Of a DNA stretch of 64,000 nucleotides, positions 22,729-33,655 are shown piece after piece. Each line of letters begins with the position of its first letter. Position 1 is the stretch's first letter. The notes beneath the pieces were generated by a model, which was not told where the DNA came from, did not search any database, and saw only the letters and a program-made list of their open reading frames with translations. Made by a program: the position numbers and the translations under genes. The stretch is from Argentina anserina (Eukaryota > Streptophyta > Magnoliopsida > Rosales > Rosaceae): the NCBI RefSeq assembly GCF_933775445.1, contig NC_065874.1, positions 11,427,001 through 11,491,000 on the forward strand, given 5' to 3'.

Positions 22729-23042
22729 ATAAAATATTAGTTACTCTTCAAACTATCACAAACTCGATAGTTTACTTATTCAAGTTTTAATTTCAACTGA
22801 TCACTCCTTATATTTTTCAAATTCGATCAATCTGGTCATTATGTTATCTTTTCATTTGAGGTTAAGTTGTTTTTTGGACAAACATAAATTAGATAGACTT
22901 AACACCCAAATTGAATGAAAAAAAATGACAGAATGACCAAATTGCTCAAATTTGAAAAATATAAAGAGTAATCAGTTGAAATTGAAATTTGAAGAGTAAA
23001 CTGTCGAGTTTGTAAAACTAAAAGAAAATATTAGTATTTTAT
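22729..23042. repeat. fold-back MITE, about 314 bp
   Basis: The left arm (22729-22867) and the reverse complement of the right arm (about 22906-23042) run in parallel: ATAAAATA start, TACTCTTCAAA, ACAAACTCGA, AGTTTAC, TTTCAACTGAT, CTTATATTTTTCAAAT, CAAT-TGGTCATT, and GTTAAG near the loop. A transcript would fold into a long imperfect hairpin. It is flanked by T-rich/A-rich sequence. No coding capacity. Confidence 0.8.
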
Positions 23043-23360
23043 CTTAAAATTTTTTTTTTAAGGGTTTTGGAACAAATTTTAGGGCACTCATCATTTGACT
23101 TGTTCAAAAGCGAATTGGTCGTCATCAACCTTTCCTCACCGACCTCACTAGTGCTCCTTGGCTTGATGGAAATGATGAGGAAGAATTTCCTCGAAATTTC
23201 CTAACAAGTGGCTTCATGGAAATATTACATGGCTATTATATAATTTATATGCGTTCTACTTGGATATGAATTTTCTCCACCATCCTTCAATATACTAGAT
23301 CTCGTCCTCATTTCTCAAAAGAAAAAAAAACAAAAAAAACAAAAATTTCGTCCTCCAAAA

Positions 23361-23491
23361 ATGGCTGTCAACAAGTACTCTACAGTCATCACTATTGTGC
23401 ATATCGTCCTGTTTCTGTTAATCCCTTCAGCAACTCCATTAACCTTTGATTTCCCCAGTTTCAACGGCAATGGCAAATTGACAATGATAAG
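23361..23491 (+). pseudogene. LecRK remnant: signal peptide and first lectin residues only
   Basis: ATG 23361 opens MAVNKYSTVI, a hydrophobic signal peptide, then SATPLTFDFPSFN, which is the start of the legume-lectin domain as in copies C and D (SATPLTFNFPNF). Similarity is lost at about 23491, where an AT-rich sequence with ATATCGATATTTTC and inverted ATATCG pieces begins, probably an inserted element. The rest of the gene is absent. It shows that the cluster once extended further left. Confidence 0.85.
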
Positions 23492-25084
23492 GACTGAGAT
23501 ATCGATATTTTCGTGAAAATTTCTATTTTTCGTTATATAGATATATCTCTTAAATATCAAATATTTATCGGTGATTTTGTTTTTGAAATTTTCCAATATA
23601 TCGGAATTTTTTAAAATCTCTTGATATTTTCAGAATATCGCTAAGGAGATGATGACTATTCTTCACAATTTACGCATGACTTTATTCAAAGAAGATGAAA
23701 ATAGTAAAAATTGTGTACCTCATAGATCCTCTATGTGTATCTAAATCACTCATAATTTCATATTTAATGTATCATATGTATAAGGTGTGATAGTTTAATT
23801 TCCCTTTGGGTTCACAGCTATAATATATATATATATATATTTAAATTTATTTTGGGATAATTACTATTTTACCATTATGTGTGTATTAGTCTCATTAAGT
23901 TTTCTGTTAGAGATATATTTTCATCTCTGTATTAGATTAAGATTTCAGATCATATGAGATTCCGTTTATGTAATGTTTATATATAGGCCCCAATATTATT
24001 CAATAAAATAACAGTCATTCTCTGAATTATTCTTGTATCTATCATACTTGATCACGTTATTATGCATCTTACTCTAAAACCCTAAACTTTTAAAGCCCCT
24101 TAATTAGGAAAACATAAAAATTTCTTTTTTTTCATCTTTCTGACCGGTGACCTCTTAGTTTCCGGCTACTAGAACATTTTTTGGACCAAGGCCACCTCTC
24201 GGAAGCCCCTCGCCTCAAGCCTCTGCGTGCCCTTGCAAGCAGCCCCTACAGACCCCTCCGCAGCTTCGCAGGGCGTTCTACGCATTCGCTCTGCAAAATC
24301 AACTTTTTGCCTCGCAAGACCCCGCATCAAATCTTTTTAAAATTGCTCCTCCAACGTATTCATGTAAGAAACACGATCTTCAAAAGAAACAACTTCGCTC
24401 AAGTAAAGCTCTTTTCGGCTACTCTAATCTTTCAAAAGTAACTTTCATTAAACGTTTCCGCTTTTGAACGTGTATATATATTATATCTTGTACTATTCGG
24501 CTCATATTTTTCTTGTCATTCATATACCGCGGATGAGACCAACAAAGGATATGGCTCCCCTCTTGGTCGATGTGTATCATGTGACGATCCTAGGGGAGTC
24601 ACGATTGTTTAGAAGGGAAATTAAACAATTTTGTGTGGTCACGTGAGTGCACCGCTGTTTTGGGTACGAATATGAGAATCGTCGTTTACATCAATTTTTC
24701 TTGTGACCATATACGTCAACCCTTTTAATTCCTGTAATACTTGAATCTAATTGTCCATATTTTAATGTATTGGATACTTCTCACATTGACTACCAAATAT
24801 ACGCCATGCTTTTGCTAGCATTGGCATTGAATCTATGTACGTCGATGATGTCGCCAAAGTACCATGGACATATGTTATCAAAGCTCACACTATGATTTTA
24901 TATTCGGCCTCATATCAGTACCAAATATTGAATGGTGGAGATGTGAAAATATGACCGAAATGTTGGCAAAAAGAGACATCTGCTCTTTAATTTCAGAGCG
25001 GAGGTTTGCTCTGGAAGGTGACTATATATATATTCTACTTGATACGGTTGGTACCAGTATTGGCTTTATACCAACTTTGTTTTC

Positions 25085-25088
<4 letters not shown>
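23492..25088. other. spacer with possible degraded transposon pieces
   Basis: The segment 23492-23640 has repeated ATATCG-containing strings in both orientations. At 23905-24044 there is an LTR-like block (starts TGTTAGAG, contains TATATATAGGCCCC, AATAAAATAACA, ends CTATCA), but no PBS or target duplication follows. Frames at 24181-24441 and 24864-25088 have no recognisable domain. Confidence 0.3.

Positions 25089-25125
<37 letters not shown>
25089..25125. repeat. (TAA)12 microsatellite
   Basis: About 12 uninterrupted TAA trinucleotides directly precede the plastid-derived insert. Confidence 0.93.
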
Positions 25126-25131
25126 TCACAT

Positions 25132-25242
25132 GCTCTTGTATTGGGAATCACAATAGGTGTACTGGTAATTGTATGGTTAGAAAGAGAAATATCTGCGGGA
25201 ATACAACAATGTATTAGACCTCAATACGCCGGCCTTTTGGGA
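25132..25242 (+). pseudogene. ndhA: nuclear plastid DNA insert (NUPT): fragment of chloroplast ndhA exon 1
   Basis: Translation gives [18 protein letters not shown] followed by [18 protein letters not shown]. This is the conserved membrane segment of the plastid NADH dehydrogenase-like complex subunit A (NdhA), where from memory the plastid version reads GIQQRIGPEYAGPLG. The four changes from it (R to C, G to R, E to Q, P to L) mostly fit C-to-T or G-to-A decay of methylated DNA. Similarity stops on both sides, so only ~110 bases were transferred or survive. It is not a functional gene in this place. Confidence 0.88.
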
Positions 25243-25985
25243 GCAATGCATAATAGCCAATTTGTAATACATCAAGCCTTCTACACTTCAATAAGTCTAC
25301 ATTGTCCAAAAAAAAAATAAAGAATATAAGCTTCTATTCATATTTCCTAAAATAGCACTTAAATCTCTACCAAATTACCAACAATGCCAGTGCCTTTTTT
25401 TGTCCGGGTTCAACAAATCTTCACCACACCATCACCAAGGGTAGAGTTTCAGCGACTTCATCAAGGTGATGGCTTAGGTACCACGATGAGGAGGAGGAAG
25501 GCTGGATATGGAGCATGTCAACGGAAGGTCGGGGCTTCGCGGCCACGAAGGTGGGACGACCAAACAAGATATGAGACGCGGGGATGATGTCAGAGGCGCG
25601 GGGACAACGTTGAAAAAGAGTAGGGATGACGTTAGAGGCACAGATACTGAAAGAGATGCGGGGTGAAGTCGAGGCACATGGATGGAGCTAGTCATGAAGC
25701 CCAATCTATTATGGCAGTAATGCGTCTCCGATTTGGTATGTATCTCTAATCTGGGGGCGAGGTGACAGGTCGACTAATAAACCAGTCGTTCAAAATGGAA
25801 AACATGTTGACATGGGTGTTTAACCTTGGCTGAAGGAGATCAGGCTCAACATATTGATATCCCAAAGTAGAGATGATGACATGGTTGAGTGAAAAACCGG
25901 ATATGCTTTCTCTCTCCTCAAGCAAATTGTAGAAAGCTTGATTTTCATGCGTGGGAGATGAAAATCAAGTGATAGTCACACCACC
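25243..25985. other. spacer, nothing recognised
   Basis: It includes a G-rich patch (about 25480-25690) with GAGGCGCGGGGA-like repeats. The frame at 25384-25587 has no known domain. Confidence 0.4.
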
Positions 25986-26038
25986 AGTCACACTACTAGT
26001 CATAATGTGTGACTAACATTGTGACTAGTAGTGTGACT
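25986..26038. repeat. perfect 17-bp inverted repeat in a GTCACAC-rich block
   Basis: The arm AGTCACACTACTAGTCA (25986-26002) is exactly complementary to 26022-26038, with a 19-base loop. The surrounding 25970-26180 is full of further GTCAC/GTGAC pieces, as in a collapsed tandem or fold-back element. Confidence 0.8.
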
Positions 26039-26317
26039 ATTATTTTACTCGTCACACTACATGTCACAGTTACAAGTGTAATTTGCATGTCACACTACCC
26101 ATCACTTTACTTGTCACTAAACAATGTTAGTGTGACTTGTAGTGAAGCAGATGATTTTTTATGTGACTGGTTGTGTAGCTGATTAGTATTCTTTGGGACA
26201 ACATCAGTGTCAATATATGGATTGTATGAGTGGATTTAAGAAGTTTTTGGGTCACATAGGAGGAGGGAAATTTAGTTATTTCAAGTCATCATTTTCTTCT
26301 TCCAATTAAAAGTTCAG

Positions 26318-26600
26318 TTACGGTAAATTTCAGAAATATACTTGTTTCAGGTTCTTTGTGTGATAAGTACAAATATTGGCAAGACTAATACTGCAGGCTT
26401 TGTTCTAATTAGACTCTTTACATAAAATTTAGACATGATCAAATGAGGACAAATTACAAAGTACCAAGTGATCAGGTAGATGTCTGCAAACACCAAAAGA
26501 TAGGAATACTACTCCTAACAAATTTGGCATGCACCTTGGAATTTGAAAATATGAATTGGAGTTCAAAGCAATCATCCAACTATTCCTAAGTTCATGCAAG
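26318..26600. repeat. copy of tyrosine aminotransferase intron 1 sequence
   Basis: It aligns in the same orientation with 13955-14245, inside TAT intron 1. Shared strings include TTGTTTCAGGTTCTTTGTG, AATATTGGCAAGACT, TTTAGACATGATCAAATGA, ATCAGGTAGATGT and ACACCAAAAGATAG. No exon is included. It is either a dispersed repeat present in both places or a local segmental copy. Confidence 0.8.
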
Positions 26601-27271
26601 TATGCTTACTATTAACCTTCGGTCGTGACTTATTAACAGCGTCAGTGAAAGAATGTATGAACTGTACGCCTTGCATAAGGATTGTTCTTCTTTTAACTAG
26701 ATCATATACAATTAATTTAAGGTTATAAGGCCACTAAAGAGATCCAACATAGATTAACAAGTATATATATAGTTTGGACCATGTAATTAAATGGAAATGT
26801 AGTTTATGTACCAAGTAAAAGAAATGTTATCACATGATTCGCCATTATGTGGCATGGAGATAGAAGACATATCAATGACATCATATCACAAGATAAGATT
26901 CTCATTTGTAATATCACTTCCCTTCGATTTTCTTAAGTAAACAAACATAAAGGTAATGTCATGGTTAATCTTTTATAAAACATGGTCGGTACTCAAACAT
27001 TTTATTACACTTTGGTGGTTACTTTGGTTTTATAATTCTAATGGAAAGTATTGTCCACTTTCCTTACGGTACCTTTTAAATTAAAAGTTAGTTCTGTAAG
27101 GAAGAGCTAATTCCACTTTCTTTTGTTGAATACATTATCTTAATTTCAATTGGGAGGTAACGTCACTTCGGTGCATGTCCACACATTTCAATCTATCTCT
27201 TATGTAAGAATTGGTGTCAGTCAAACAAAACTCTCCAAAGTAGTGATTCTGTGCTTGAGTACAAAATCTAA
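26601..27271 (+). other. upstream region of LecRK A
   Basis: AT-rich non-coding sequence ahead of the LecRK A start codon. No convincing promoter element can be assigned by eye. Confidence 0.4.
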
Positions 27272-29215
27272 ATGACAATTCTGCAAGTAGGTTTCCTTCT
27301 ATGTGCCCTAACAAGAATATACATCCTCTCTATGCTAACCCCTTCTGCAAATCCACTGGACTTTGAGTTCACCTCCTTTAGTCCTAACGACTCCATGACT
27401 TTAGTCCTAGAGGGAGATGCTGCTTACAATATTGACGATCTCCAACTCACCCAAAGCGCCGACACCATTAACGAGAGCGTCGGTCGAGTCACCTACTCCA
27501 GGCCCTTCTATCTGTGGAATACATCCACCGGAGACATTGCAGATTTTACCTCAAATTTTACATTCTTTATCGAGTCTGCAAATAACTCTAAGTACGGTGA
27601 CGGGCTAGCTTTCTTCATAGCGCCAAACGGGTCCTCACTCAACAGAACCCTAGGGAGAGGTAGCAGTCTTGGCCTGCCCGTTGGCTCTGACGGAAACTTG
27701 TCAAGAAATCAGTATCCTTTTGTGGCTGTGGAGTTCGATATCTATCACAATGGTGGCGAAACGGTGGAGGATCCTGCTGACGATCATGTTGGTATCGACA
27801 TCAACTCGGTAAAGTCGATTAAAACCCTTCTTTGGAATGGTAGTGTCCAGGAGCAAAAAGGCAACAGAGCTTGGGTTATTTATCATTCGAGCTCAAAAAT
27901 GCTTAGTGTGACCTACTTGACTTATGACCACAATGGTATTCCAGATATGAAGATTATTGAGGACACGGTTGATTTGGCGAAAATTTTACCACCCCTGGTC
28001 GTTGTTGGGTTCTCTGCTTCGACTGGTACTCAAACTGCTGTGCACAAGATCAACTCATGGAGCTTTAATTCATCTTTAGTGCTTCATGCACCAAGCAACA
28101 AGACAACTGGAAAGGACCATGTTAGACAGATGGTTGGATTGAGTATTGGTGCATGCATAATCATCTTGGCTAGTGGGTTATGTTTGGTTCGTTTAGAATT
28201 ATGGAAGAAGAAGGAACAAGCAGGGGAAAGTGATGACGTTGAAGATCCAGTGGAACTCAATGACTCGATGGATGAGGATTTCGAAAGAGGTACAGGGCCG
28301 AGGAAATTTTCATACAGCGAATTGGCTCGTGCGACTGGTAATTTCAATGAGAAAGAGAAGCTTGGAGAGGGAGGATTTGGTGAGGTATACAAAGGCTTCA
28401 TAGAGGACCTGAACTCATTAGTCGCTGTCAAGAAGATATCAAAGAGATCTAAACAAGGGCTCAAGGAGTATGCCGCAGAAGTAAGAATCATAAGTCGGCT
28501 TAGGCATCGTAACCTGGTAAACCTCATTGGTTGGTGCCACAAAAAGAAACTCCTCCTCGTGTACGAGTTCATGCCCAATGGTAGCTTAGATTCTCTTCTA
28601 TTCAGAGCGGAAAATTTGTTGGAGTGGAAGTTGAGATACAGAATTGCTCAAGGTTTGGCCGCCGGGGTGCTCTACCTACAGGAAGAATGGGAACAATGTG
28701 TGTTACACAGAGATATCAAGTCTAGTAACGTTATGCTAGATTCCAATTTCAACGCGAAACTTGGGGATTTCGGGTTAGCTCGACTTGTGGATCATGGAGA
28801 ACAGTCCCAAAGCACGACTGTTTTTGGAACTAGAGGCTACATGGCTTTTGAATATGTTTCAACAGGAAAGGCTAGTAAGGGATCAGACGTCTACAGTTTT
28901 GGAGTTGTTGCATTAGAAATAGCTTGTGGGAGAAAAACCGTTGATCATCAGTTCGAAAGTAGTCAAATAATCATGTTGGATTGGGTTTGGGAATTATATG
29001 GAGAAGAGAAAGTGATTGAAGCAGCAGACCCAAAATTGTGTGGAAATTATGATGAGAAACAAATGGAGTGTTTGCTGATTGTTGGCATGTGGTGTGCTCA
29101 TCCAGATTACCATTGTAGGCCTTCAATACAACAAGCGATTCAAGTGCTTAACTTTGAAGCTCCATTGCCAATTCTCCCAACCAGAGTTGCCGGTGGTAAA
29201 ATTTCCATTTTCTAA
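27272..29215 (+). CDS. L-type lectin-domain receptor kinase, class IX-like (copy A)
   Basis: Intronless, 647 residues. Residues 1-30 form a signal peptide. The legume-lectin domain begins at PLDFEFTSF (about 30-270), with YGDGLAFFIAPNGS, VAVEFDIYHN and DDHVGIDIN carrying the metal-binding Glu/Asp/Asn residues, and GFSASTG. A transmembrane helix lies at about 287-308, followed by basic residues. The kinase domain runs from about 347 to 630: GEGGFGEVYKG, VAVKKI, HRDIKSSNVMLD and DFGLARL are intact, making it an RD Ser/Thr kinase. Two oddities: the usual GYMAPE reads GYMAFE, and LYLHE reads LYLQE. The protein ends soon after the kinase (GGKISIF); the Ser-rich tail seen in C lies in another frame just downstream (to 29324), so a small indel has shortened the C-terminus. 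Class IX members in Arabidopsis act at the plasma membrane in pathogen responses; role here is inferred. Confidence 0.93.
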   Translation: MTILQVGFLLCALTRIYILSMLTPSANPLDFEFTSFSPNDSMTLVLEGDAAYNIDDLQLTQSADTINESVGRVTYSRPFYLWNTSTGDIADFTSNFTFFIESANNSKYGDGLAFFIAPNGSSLNRTLGRGSSLGLPVGSDGNLSRNQYPFVAVEFDIYHNGGETVEDPADDHVGIDINSVKSIKTLLWNGSVQEQKGNRAWVIYHSSSKMLSVTYLTYDHNGIPDMKIIEDTVDLAKILPPLVVVGFSASTGTQTAVHKINSWSFNSSLVLHAPSNKTTGKDHVRQMVGLSIGACIIILASGLCLVRLELWKKKEQAGESDDVEDPVELNDSMDEDFERGTGPRKFSYSELARATGNFNEKEKLGEGGFGEVYKGFIEDLNSLVAVKKISKRSKQGLKEYAAEVRIISRLRHRNLVNLIGWCHKKKLLLVYEFMPNGSLDSLLFRAENLLEWKLRYRIAQGLAAGVLYLQEEWEQCVLHRDIKSSNVMLDSNFNAKLGDFGLARLVDHGEQSQSTTVFGTRGYMAFEYVSTGKASKGSDVYSFGVVALEIACGRKTVDHQFESSQIIMLDWVWELYGEEKVIEAADPKLCGNYDEKQMECLLIVGMWCAHPDYHCRPSIQQAIQVLNFEAPLPILPTRVAGGKISIF

Positions 29216-30094
29216 GTCGGACTCAGCAGCTGGTTCTGGTATTGAAGGAGGCAAAACTGAGTCCCATGGTACTCCATCATCTTCTACAAATTCGCATTCG
29301 TCAATTCTATTCAGTAAGAAATAAGTTTACAAGAATTACAGCTTATACTATTGTTCTTATTATTCGGAAATATTTACATCTAATTTATGAATGTTTAAAA
29401 CTCAATTGGATACAGCTTTTGGGTGGCCAGGCTCGTATCAATCGTCTGTAATACATACATACATGCATGGTACGTACGTTGGAGTTTTGACCTGAACCTC
29501 TTCAACCGTCTAAACCCTGGCCATTCAGTGGTGCATGTTGATCGGCAATTCGATCGGCATGCAGGATTTGGCTATATATACATGGAATAGAGTTAGAGTG
29601 CGGTTATTGACAACCTCACAACCCACTTTGTTCATCTCACATTCTTTTTTCATTCCACATATTTTTTCTGTTTTTAAATTAATTTGTTCACTCAATTATA
29701 ATATCTAAATTGTCTATTTTTCAATAGTACTTTGTTTACCCAACATAATCTTTTTAAATTCTAAACTTATTTTGTTCAGACTTTATTTCATATTTATTTT
29801 GATAATCTCTATTAAGAAAATAGTTTGCAATTACTATGACATGCAACTAGGTTTTGTAAATATAAAATGAATGGGGTCATGTATTGTAGTTTTCTTATTT
29901 GTACGTATATCAATAATATAATTTAGTTAAGTTAAAAATATCAGTTAAGAATACAAAATTGATCTCATTAAAGTCCAAATCCCAAAAAAAAAAAACTAAG
30001 AGCATGCTCTTCAATTTAACAAAATTGCAAAAGTATAAGGGTTTCAATCTTTTTATTAATTAGTTTCAATTTTAACTATTCAATATTGTAGAAG

Positions 30095-30137
<43 letters not shown>

Positions 30138-31867
30138 ATTTTGTGAAATAAACAAAAATGAATTGTAAATTTAAATAACTTATTGTCTATTACAATAATT
30201 TTACATCAGGTATTACAGTCTTTCAATAAAATAATAAGCTATATGGTGAAAAAGTGGATTATGGAGTGGCATTAAACACACCTATACGTAGATTCAATGC
30301 ACTAGTCAACTTGTGTGAAAATGTATTAGTGAGTATAATTTTACAATGGTTAGTGGCGGAACTAGAATTTAGCTGTTGGGGGTCAAGATATCAAACAAGT
30401 TTAAATATCAATTTTAGTTTTATAGCTTAACATTTATTATTAAGTTTTAATAATAAAATAATTGACTTTTTCTATAAAAAAAATCAATAAAACAATTGAA
30501 GAAATAAAGTATCCATAATTTGAGCAACATTTATATATTCCTTTCTATGAGTCCGATGTATTAAGTACTATTTGTTCTAAATTATTATATTTAATTATTC
30601 CTTCTTTCTTATTGGCTTTGATCAGGTAGGGAAATTAACCTAACTTTCATCAATTGTATACAAGGACTCTCCATTAACTTTAATTAAACTAATCAAGAAC
30701 ATCTACAATGATTGAACTCTCTATTTGAGCTTTTACAAAATTATAGAAAATCAAGCTGATAACAAAAAGAAAAACTCGATTGATTAATTACTCCCTACTA
30801 CACCCCAAAATATAAAATTTACCACGAGCTCCTATAAGCGAGGAGAGAATGCGAGCGTCAAAAATTCAAAGGAGTGGTTATGAGTTATGACATAAGGGAT
30901 TAGCCGATTAAGGACTCCTAAAGACTTATTGGTTGTTTGAAATTATAAGATATCAATATAAAATTTAAATTTTCATTCAAGCTACTATTACTGAGTTTAA
31001 AGGGAGATTTAGAGCTTGAACAAGGAATTGGTGTAAAACCCTTTAATCCTCTTAAATGGGTACGAGTTTTGCCGCTTTCGCCAGACCCTTTTTTACATAC
31101 TCACTCCGCGTTAATCAGATTTGGAGGTTGAGATGTGTAGAACGTGTCTTCCTCTGGTATTACAGCGATTGAGCTTGCTTGGGTATGAGATTGGAAATTA
31201 ATTTGGTTAGAGGTCGACTCTCAAATTGTATTCGACCTTATTCGTCTCCCATGTCAGCTCCTTGGCCGCTCCGTGTATTGTGGAAAAATTGCCTACATAA
31301 GATCTTAAAGATGTATTTTCGTTCCTCTCATATATATATAGGGAAGAGAATCAAATAACGGATGCTCTTGCAATTTTTGGCTCTTCCTCCTCTAATATGA
31401 CATAGTGGGATTCATCTCTAGATTTTGTTCGCTCTTTTTATGGAGTTAGGTTAGATCTTCTTAATTTTGATTTCGTTAGCTTTTTTCTTTTCGTATGTGA
31501 GGTTTTTTTAGTGTTTGTTCCATATGATATCCTATTATTCAGGACATTCTCTATACAAATTATGTTGCCTGTGATTTTGTAGCATGGGGGTCAGGAATTA
31601 CGTCCACCTGTTTGCATATTTCTATTATTAATAAACAAAGGCACACAAATTAAGATAGAAGCTTTGCCGTAGACTAACTGGAGAAGCTTTCGGTGGATAT
31701 GTTGCAAATGAACAAAGTTTTGACTATACACATGAGCACTCCCATAAGTCCCTCTGTAACCCGCCAAGTGACCAAACACTCTTCAAAGTTCAATCTTCTC
31801 TTCTATGAGCATTCTGTTATGCGCACACACTCCATGAGCCCAACTGATTTTTGTAAACGGTTCTGTG
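29216..31867. other. 3' flank of LecRK A, duplicated after copy C
   Basis: No gene. Parts of this flank recur at 45540-46745 in the same order: the CTGAACCTCTTCAACCG region near 29490 against 45600, the TACTCCCTACTACACCCCAAAA block near 30790 against 46030, and the CTATTATTCAG region near 31535 against 46640. The stretch 31650-31810 recurs at 61715-61885. The tandem duplication therefore included several kb of non-coding flank. Confidence 0.75.
30099..30129. repeat. (TA)n microsatellite with a short (TG) extension
   Basis: About 31 bases of TA followed by GTGTGTGTA. Confidence 0.93.
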
Positions 31868-32220
31868 TCACGTCCCGGAACGGGAGGTGGTCAACATAAT
31901 TGAGATTAAAACTGAAGTTTAGCAAGCGAATAGAATGAATAAATTGCTTCCTGACGCTCACTAACTTAAACTTGGAAAGAAAGTTTACAAACATAATTTT
32001 TTTTAAAAATAAAATGAAGAGTTCAAAAATTTCTGTTATGCCCTAAATTTTGAATAACAAAATTCAAATTAAAAAATGTGATAACTTGAATCAAACTAAC
32101 ATAATTACATTTATAAGTTACACAAAAATTGATCTACAAGGTAACTGCAGCAATTACGAATAATTAGTTATAAGAAAAAATTCTCAAATTACAACGCTCT
32201 ATCCTTGACAATGCATCCCC

Positions 32221-32705
32221 AAACTCTCACACAGACACGAACATCAACCTGCACGAATACTTTACACTATGGATTATAACCAGGTTGTAAACAACAAACC
32301 CGGTAAACTTTTAAAACTCGTATGAGTAAAGTTAACTCAAGATAAACATGTTTATAAGATAAAAGCAACGACATTTAAAATCCACATAACACACTTGCAA
32401 TAATGCATGATAACTGGTAGTGTTTCGTGCATAAAAGCATAATTTAGGAAATCACAAAAACGAACATCAACCAATCCTCAAACTCTCACACAAACACGAA
32501 CATCAACCTGCACAAATACCTTACACTATGGATTAGAACCGAGTTGTAAACAACAAACCCGGTAAACTTTTAAAGCTCGTATGAGTAAACTTAACTCAAG
32601 ATAAACATGTTTATAAGATATAAGCAACGACATTTAAAATCCACATAACACACTTGCAATAATGCATGATAAATAGTAGTGTTTCTTGTATAAAAACATA
32701 GTTCA
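32221..32705. repeat. tandem direct repeat, period about 259 bp, ~1.9 copies
   Basis: The string AAACTCTCACACA and the next ~225 bases (including GTAAACAACAAACCCGGTAA and GATAAACATGTTTATAAGAT) recur 259 bases on with few changes. Confidence 0.88.
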
Positions 32706-33427
32706 AGAAATTACATAAATATGCAACAAAATAAATCAAACAAGCAAAACCAACAACTAAACTAGAACTATATAATATTTCACTTGAGAACCAATATAAT
32801 AGTTCTCACTTTGTTTTCTTTTAAAAACAATATATCTTTCTCAAAAGGGAAACACATGACAAAATTCATATCTTGGGAATTTAATAACTCAACAACTAAC
32901 ACAAACATAACACAGTTAATTTTTTTTAAATGTGCACTCATGAGACCCAGATAACTCCATTATGTTACCCCTCGTGTCGTGCATCGGCAGACAGACTAGA
33001 GTTCTAACTGATCGTAACCAATCACCCGGCCAAATGTTTGGTTCCCGATTTAATTGCCATCACCAGGTTCGAAGACCAGAAAACATTTAACACAACTCAT
33101 ATGTTAAAACAACACGCACAAGATAATCAATCCAACTATGATAATATTGTACAAAAATCCAAGTGACTCACACAACACAATAAAAACAATACTTCTACCG
33201 GAATGCACATTTTATTCTCTTTCGGCCAAATACCACAACAATTCACAATAAATAATCTAATTTACTGGAAGATACATTTTCTTCCATTCGAGTTTCATCC
33301 TCCACACAATAATTGATTCAATAACATTATATAATATAGTAAAGTATATACGTATATTTCAATTACCAATAAACACACATATATAAATCATTGTATTATA
33401 TCAATGTCACAACTTACTTATATTTAA

Positions 33428-33655
33428 AGAAATCATTTACTTACTCATGAACCGTTACCGATCAAGTTCACGTATTTTAAAACAATTACTTATGTTTATA
33501 AAATTGTTACACATTTAAAAAGTCACCACCAAAGGGTAGTAAGAAATCATTTTATTTACTCATAAACCGTTACCGATCAAGTTCATGTATTTTAAAACAA
33601 TTACTTATTTTTATAAAATCGTTACACAATTAAAAAAGTCATCACCAAAAGGTAA
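33428..33655. repeat. tandem direct repeat, period about 114 bp, 2 copies
   Basis: AGAAATCATTT followed by ACCGTTACCGATCAAGTTCA and TATTTTAAAACAATTACTTA occurs twice at 114-base spacing. Confidence 0.88.

Noticed and set aside
23905..24044. Solo copia LTR
   Set aside because: LTR-like start and end strings but no target duplication and no PBS after it; kept only as a remark on the spacer.
24181..24441. 86-residue ORF with Arg/Pro-rich start
   Set aside because: No domain, AT-rich decay after 100 bases and no transcript signals.
32221..32705. CRISPR-like or satellite array
   Set aside because: Only two long degenerate copies in a eukaryotic genome; a simple tandem duplication explains it.
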